Positions 60,367 to 64,000 of a stretch of DNA of 64,000 bases are shown one piece after another. A program made the translations under genes and the position numbers. Source of the stretch: Pararhodobacter sp. (GTDB lineage Bacteria; Pseudomonadota; Alphaproteobacteria; Rhodobacterales; Rhodobacteraceae); NCBI RefSeq assembly GCF_034676545.1, contig NZ_JAUCBZ010000015.1, forward strand, positions 3,718,501 to 3,782,500, written 5' to 3'. Below the pieces are notes generated by a model. The model searched no databases. It worked only from the letters and a program-made list of their open reading frames with translations, and was not told the DNA's origin. How positions within the stretch are numbered: the stretch's first letter is position 1; each line of letters opens with the position of its first letter.

Positions 60367-61283
60367 GCAAGCGGGTCTTTGGACGGGTTCGCGCCACAGA
60401 TCAAAACCGCCACACGCTCGCCCGGCGCGGGCGTGTAAACCCCGGACAACAACGCCGCAAGCGCCGTCGCCCCGGCTGGTTCGACCAATTGGCGGGCCTC
60501 TTTCCACAGCACCTGCTGCGCCGCGGCAATCGCGTTGTCCGTCACCCGCAACGCTGCAATGCCCTGCGCGCGCGCCAGATCGAAACAGATCGACCCGATC
60601 CGCTTTGCCCCCAGCGCATTCGCGGCGATGCTCGAAACCTCGACATCGACCGGCGCCCCCGCCGCCAAAGCCGCATGCAGCGTGCACGCCGTTTCAGGCT
60701 CCACGCCGACGACCTTGCGACGCGACTGCAACCACGCCATCGCGCCGCCGATCAACCCGCCACCACCGACGGCGATCAAGATCGTATCGGCCTCCAACCC
60801 CTGATGTTCCCATTCCGCCAGACAAGTCCCCTGCCCGGCAACCGTGGCAAGACCATCATACGCATGAACCTGCATCGCCCCGGTGCGCGACTCATAGTCC
60901 AGCGCCGCCGCCAGAGCATCGGCATAAACCCCTGGAACCACAGTCAAATCTGCACCTGTGCGGCGGATCAGTCCGATCTTTTCCGCGCCGGCCAACTCAG
61001 GCACAAAGATATGCGCCGGGATCCCGAGGCGGGCCGCGGCATACCCGACCGCCGCCCCATGATTGCCCCCCGAGGCCGCCACGACGCCCCCCGCAGGCAC
61101 CTGCGCCGACAACAGGGAATTGAACGCGCCGCGCGCCTTGAAGCTGCCGGTGTGTTGCATTTGCTCCAGCTTCATCGCGACCGGATACGCCAGCCCCGAC
61201 AGATCGAGGCTCAGAACCGGCGTGCGGCGGATATGGCCGGCAATGCGCTCTGCCGCGGCGATAATCTCAGGTTTCCAATCCAT
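60363..61283 (-). CDS. Serine/threonine dehydratase-like PLP enzyme
   Basis: 306-residue fold-type II PLP enzyme. The Schiff-base Lys lies in TGSFKARGA (about residue 50), the substrate loop is SGGNHG, and the phosphate-binding GGGGL sits near residue 176. It lacks the C-terminal regulatory domain of biosynthetic IlvA, so it is a catabolic threonine/serine dehydratase or a racemase-type relative. It overlaps the convergent YdcZ gene by 4 bp. Confidence 0.85.
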   Translation of the reverse strand: MDWKPEIIAAAERIAGHIRRTPVLSLDLSGLAYPVAMKLEQMQHTGSFKARGAFNSLLSAQVPAGGVVAASGGNHGAAVGYAAARLGIPAHIFVPELAGAEKIGLIRRTGADLTVVPGVYADALAAALDYESRTGAMQVHAYDGLATVAGQGTCLAEWEHQGLEADTILIAVGGGGLIGGAMAWLQSRRKVVGVEPETACTLHAALAAGAPVDVEVSSIAANALGAKRIGSICFDLARAQGIAALRVTDNAIAAAQQVLWKEARQLVEPAGATALAALLSGVYTPAPGERVAVLICGANPSKDPLA

Positions 61284-61372
61284 CGGACCTCTCTCGATTG
61301 CGTGTCTGCGTCTGGCGTTACCGGCTGCGCAAGGTTACTCATGAAACAAGAGTAGAAGAAAGGACTTAAGGC

Positions 61373-62191
61373 ATGAAGAACCCGCGCAGCCATGTGTTCC
61401 GTGACAGCCACCAAGATATTGCGACCGCTCGCCAAATTCCGGACACGCCGCAAACGCGCTCACCTGCCTATCGGCTTGCGTTCGCCGACAACGACTTTTT
61501 GTGTCGTGAAGAATTGCGCCCCGTGCGGCTGCAACTGGAATTGCTCAAATGCGACATGGCGATGGTCGAGGCGGGGATCAAATCGACCGTGGTGTTGTTT
61601 GGCGGCGCGCGTATTCCCGCCCCCGAGAACGCCGACACCGCCCGCACGCCGATGTTGCGCGACTTGTCGAAATACTATGAAGAAGCGCGGCGGTTCGCGC
61701 AGATGGTGACAAAACTCAGCGTCGCCAAAGGCGGGACCGAAAACGTGATCTGCACGGGCGGCGGTCCGGGCGTGATGGAAGCGGGAAACCGAGGCGCGGC
61801 CGAGGCGGGCGGCATTTCCATCGGATTGAATATCGTATTGCCGCATGAACAAGCGCCGAATGCCTATGTCACGCCTGAACTGACCTTCAACTTCCATTAT
61901 TTCGCGATCCGCAAGATGCATTTCTTGATGCGCGCCGGAGCGATTGTGGTGTTCCCCGGTGGGTTTGGCACGCTGGATGAAATGTTCGAAGCCCTGACCT
62001 TGATCCAGACCAAACGGATGAAACCGGTGCCCTTCTTGTTGTTTGGACGCAAGTTCTGGGAAACCGTCATCAATTGGCAGGCACTGGCCGATGCCGGGAC
62101 GATTTCGGCCGAAGACCTCGAGTTGTTCCAGTTTGTCGAGACAGCCGAGGACGCCATCGCCGCGATCGAGAGGTCGTTGACCAACGCTTAA
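61373..62191 (+). CDS. LOG-family protein (nucleotide 5'-monophosphate nucleosidase type)
   Basis: 272-residue TIGR00730/lysine-decarboxylase-like protein. The nucleotide-binding signatures GGGPGVMEAGNRGAAEAG and PGGFGTLDEMFEALT, diagnostic of LOG phosphoribohydrolases, are intact. Characterised relatives cleave the N-glycosidic bond of nucleoside 5'-monophosphates. The long N-terminal extension places it nearer bacterial PpnN-like or type II forms. It is divergent from the dehydratase gene. Confidence 0.85.
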   Translation: MKNPRSHVFRDSHQDIATARQIPDTPQTRSPAYRLAFADNDFLCREELRPVRLQLELLKCDMAMVEAGIKSTVVLFGGARIPAPENADTARTPMLRDLSKYYEEARRFAQMVTKLSVAKGGTENVICTGGGPGVMEAGNRGAAEAGGISIGLNIVLPHEQAPNAYVTPELTFNFHYFAIRKMHFLMRAGAIVVFPGGFGTLDEMFEALTLIQTKRMKPVPFLLFGRKFWETVINWQALADAGTISAEDLELFQFVETAEDAIAAIERSLTNA

Positions 62192-64000
62192 TGCGCGCTG
62201 GATGCCCGCAACGGAACAACGCCGCCGGTTCGCCTGCGGCCACGTTCCAGAATCAGCTTGCCCAGGGCAGATCTGAGCCGGTCGAGTTGCAAGGGCTTTG
62301 TCAGGCAATCATCGAATCCGGCCTTCAGATAGCCGTCGACCTGATGCGACATCGCGTTGGCGGTGAATGCAATTATTGGAAGCAACGTCGCCGGGACGCG
62401 ACCGCCCGGCGTCGTGGCGCGCTGGGCCTCGCGCGTGCGGATCTCCCGCAGCACCGTGACCCCGTCAATGGTCGGCATCGAGATGTCAAGGATCACCAGA
62501 TCGAAGTCTTCTTTCTCATAGGCGGTCAGCGCTTCGGATCCATCGGACACCAAAACCGCCGCGATGCCAAGTTGCCCCATCATCGCCCCCAAGATCATGC
62601 GATTGGTGCGATTGTCGTCGGCGGCAAGGACCCGCAATCCTCTGATGTCGCAGTAATCCTCGGCATCCGAAACCTCGGGAACGATGATTTCGGCGGCATC
62701 GGTTTGCGGGATCGGAAGATCAATCGACACGACGGTTCCGGCACCGAGCGCGGACGTCAGCTCGATGGTCCCATGCATCATCTCGACCAGCCGGCGCACA
62801 ATGGGCATCCCCAAGCCGGTGCCGCCGAATCGCCGCGCGATGGAACTGTCCGCCTGGCCAAACTCTTCAAAAACATAAACCTTTTGCGCCTCGGTCATCC
62901 CGATTCCGGTGTCGGCAATCGTGATGAGCATCCGATCGACCCTCTGGCAGTCGAAACTGACCGAGACAGATCCCGCCTCGGTGAATTTGACGGCATTCGA
63001 AATGACATTGTGCAAGATCTGAAGCACGCGGTGCGGATCACCCAGCCGCAGATATTGTCCGTCACCAAGGATTGTTACGCCCAAAGACAACTGTTTTTCC
63101 GATGCTTTCAACGTGTGCACGGATTCAACACGTTGCGCAATTTCGGCCGGCACAAAGGGGACGACCTCAATCACCATCTGATCCGCTTCGATTTTTGACA
63201 TATCGAGCAAATCATTGATAATGTTCAGCAACAGCGCGCCTGAATCGTGCATGACCTTGACCATGCGTTGTTGATCCGGATCGTTGATCAACTGCTCAAG
63301 AACCTCGGCCACGCCCAACACACCGTTCAGAGGCGTGCGCATTTCGTGGCTCATTTTCGCCAGAAAATTCGACTTTGCCGCATTCGCGCGCTGCGCATCC
63401 GCGAGGGCCTCTTGCCGTTCACGCTCGGCAGCAACCTGGTTTGTGACATCGAGCAGGGCATAAACCACGCGCGCATCGCCGCCCTCTGCGCCAGTCACCG
63501 GGGCCGCATGCACCGAGCAATACCGCAAGCCGTCCGGACAATGGAGTGCGAAACGGTGCCCGACGACGGGTCTGGAGCTTTTGACGACGTCATCAAACGG
63601 CGTCTCGCCCGTGGCATAGGGCACGCCATCCTCGCGCGTGTAGGCCCAGCGGGCATCATCATGCGCAACGCCGATCATCTGCGCGCGCGTCGCCCCCAAC
63701 ACGGTTTCCGCCGCATCATTTGCAAACCGCACGATACCCGCGTGATCGAGCACCAGAATTCCCATCGCCGAGGTGGAGAGGATACTGGCAAGAAACGCCC
63801 GCTCATTGGCCAAGTCCGCCTGCGCCGCGCGCGCGGCATGATCTCGCTCGCGCCGCACCAAGACCGAACAGATCACATCCGCGACGGACTGCAAAAGATA
63901 GACCTCGCCGGGCAGGAACGCGTGCGTATTGCGGACACCGTCAAAGCCGACAAACCCGTAAGTGGCGCCTTCCCAACGCATCGGAACCAGTAAAATCGAC
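62188..64000 (-). CDS. Hybrid GAF-PAS histidine kinase with receiver, 5' end cut by window edge
   Basis: At least 604 residues. The visible start is inside a GAF-like domain (VPMRWEGATYGFVGFDGVR) that continues beyond the window. A PAS domain follows (ILSTSAMGILVLDHAGIVRF region), then HisKA with MSHEMRTPLNG (His), HATPase with NVISNAVKF and DTGIGMT, and a C-terminal receiver with phospho-acceptor Asp in VILDISMP and Lys in LTKPLQL. A cytoplasmic phosphorelay sensor is likely. Its stop shares a TTAA with the LOG gene's stop. Confidence 0.9.
   Translation of the reverse strand, partial: SILLVPMRWEGATYGFVGFDGVRNTHAFLPGEVYLLQSVADVICSVLVRRERDHAARAAQADLANERAFLASILSTSAMGILVLDHAGIVRFANDAAETVLGATRAQMIGVAHDDARWAYTREDGVPYATGETPFDDVVKSSRPVVGHRFALHCPDGLRYCSVHAAPVTGAEGGDARVVYALLDVTNQVAAERERQEALADAQRANAAKSNFLAKMSHEMRTPLNGVLGVAEVLEQLINDPDQQRMVKVMHDSGALLLNIINDLLDMSKIEADQMVIEVVPFVPAEIAQRVESVHTLKASEKQLSLGVTILGDGQYLRLGDPHRVLQILHNVISNAVKFTEAGSVSVSFDCQRVDRMLITIADTGIGMTEAQKVYVFEEFGQADSSIARRFGGTGLGMPIVRRLVEMMHGTIELTSALGAGTVVSIDLPIPQTDAAEIIVPEVSDAEDYCDIRGLRVLAADDNRTNRMILGAMMGQLGIAAVLVSDGSEALTAYEKEDFDLVILDISMPTIDGVTVLREIRTREAQRATTPGGRVPATLLPIIAFTANAMSHQVDGYLKAGFDDCLTKPLQLDRLRSALGKLILERGRRRTGGVVPLRASSAH

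Overview
This window is a high-GC chromosomal segment of an alphaproteobacterium, most likely a denitrifying member of the Rhodobacteraceae/Paracoccaceae. The evidence is the gene neighbourhoods: rpmH-rnpA-yidD-ttcA-yidC-MOSC-engB-argB, aapJQMP, an ATP12-type F1-ATPase assembly chaperone, a complete nosCRZDFYLX operon, and an alphaproteobacterial S10/spc/alpha ribosomal cluster. Two-component genes run off both ends. No rRNA, tRNA, CRISPR array, insertion sequence or prophage gene was recognised.

Layout. 1-3.6 kb (minus): a TVP38/TMEM64 membrane protein, a mercuric-reductase-like flavoprotein and a truncated sensor kinase. 3.9-13 kb (plus): rpmH, rnpA, yidD, ttcA, an EAL phosphodiesterase, yidC, a MOSC protein, engB, argB, a small Fe-S protein and a SixA-like phosphatase, closed by a terminator. 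13-14 kb: a fold-type IV aminotransferase resembling (R)-selective amine transaminases. 14-18.6 kb (minus): the general L-amino-acid ABC transporter aapJQMP. 18.9-24.6 kb (minus): crcB-rluC-HAD-ATP12, rarA and a Deg-type protease.

24.7-46.8 kb (minus) is the str-S10-spc-alpha ribosomal region, read from rpsL down to rplQ. It carries inserted genes and boundaries. Between rplP and rpmC lie a terminator, an opposite-strand oxygenase-family gene and a bacterioferritin-like gene. Between rpmD and rplO lie a terminator, a solitary ectoine synthase gene (ectC) and a gene for a secreted protein of unknown function. Promoter-like sequences precede rpsL, rpmC and rplO, so the cluster probably works as at least three transcription units. 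Short palindromes headed by GTAG (REP-like) sit at the stop codons of rpoA, rpmD and ectC, and a second family forms a 22-bp inverted pair between fusA and tuf. The tuf copy carries an apparent one-base insertion that rewrites its C-terminus.

47-57.2 kb: a rhamnosyltransferase-like gene, then the nos operon (minus), preceded by two FNR/NnrR-type boxes. It encodes nitrous oxide reductase, its electron donor and its copper/sulfur maturation system. 57.4-64 kb: a small unknown protein, an SGNH hydrolase, a rhodanese, dapD, a YdcZ-type membrane protein, a serine/threonine dehydratase, a LOG-family protein and a truncated GAF-PAS hybrid histidine kinase.
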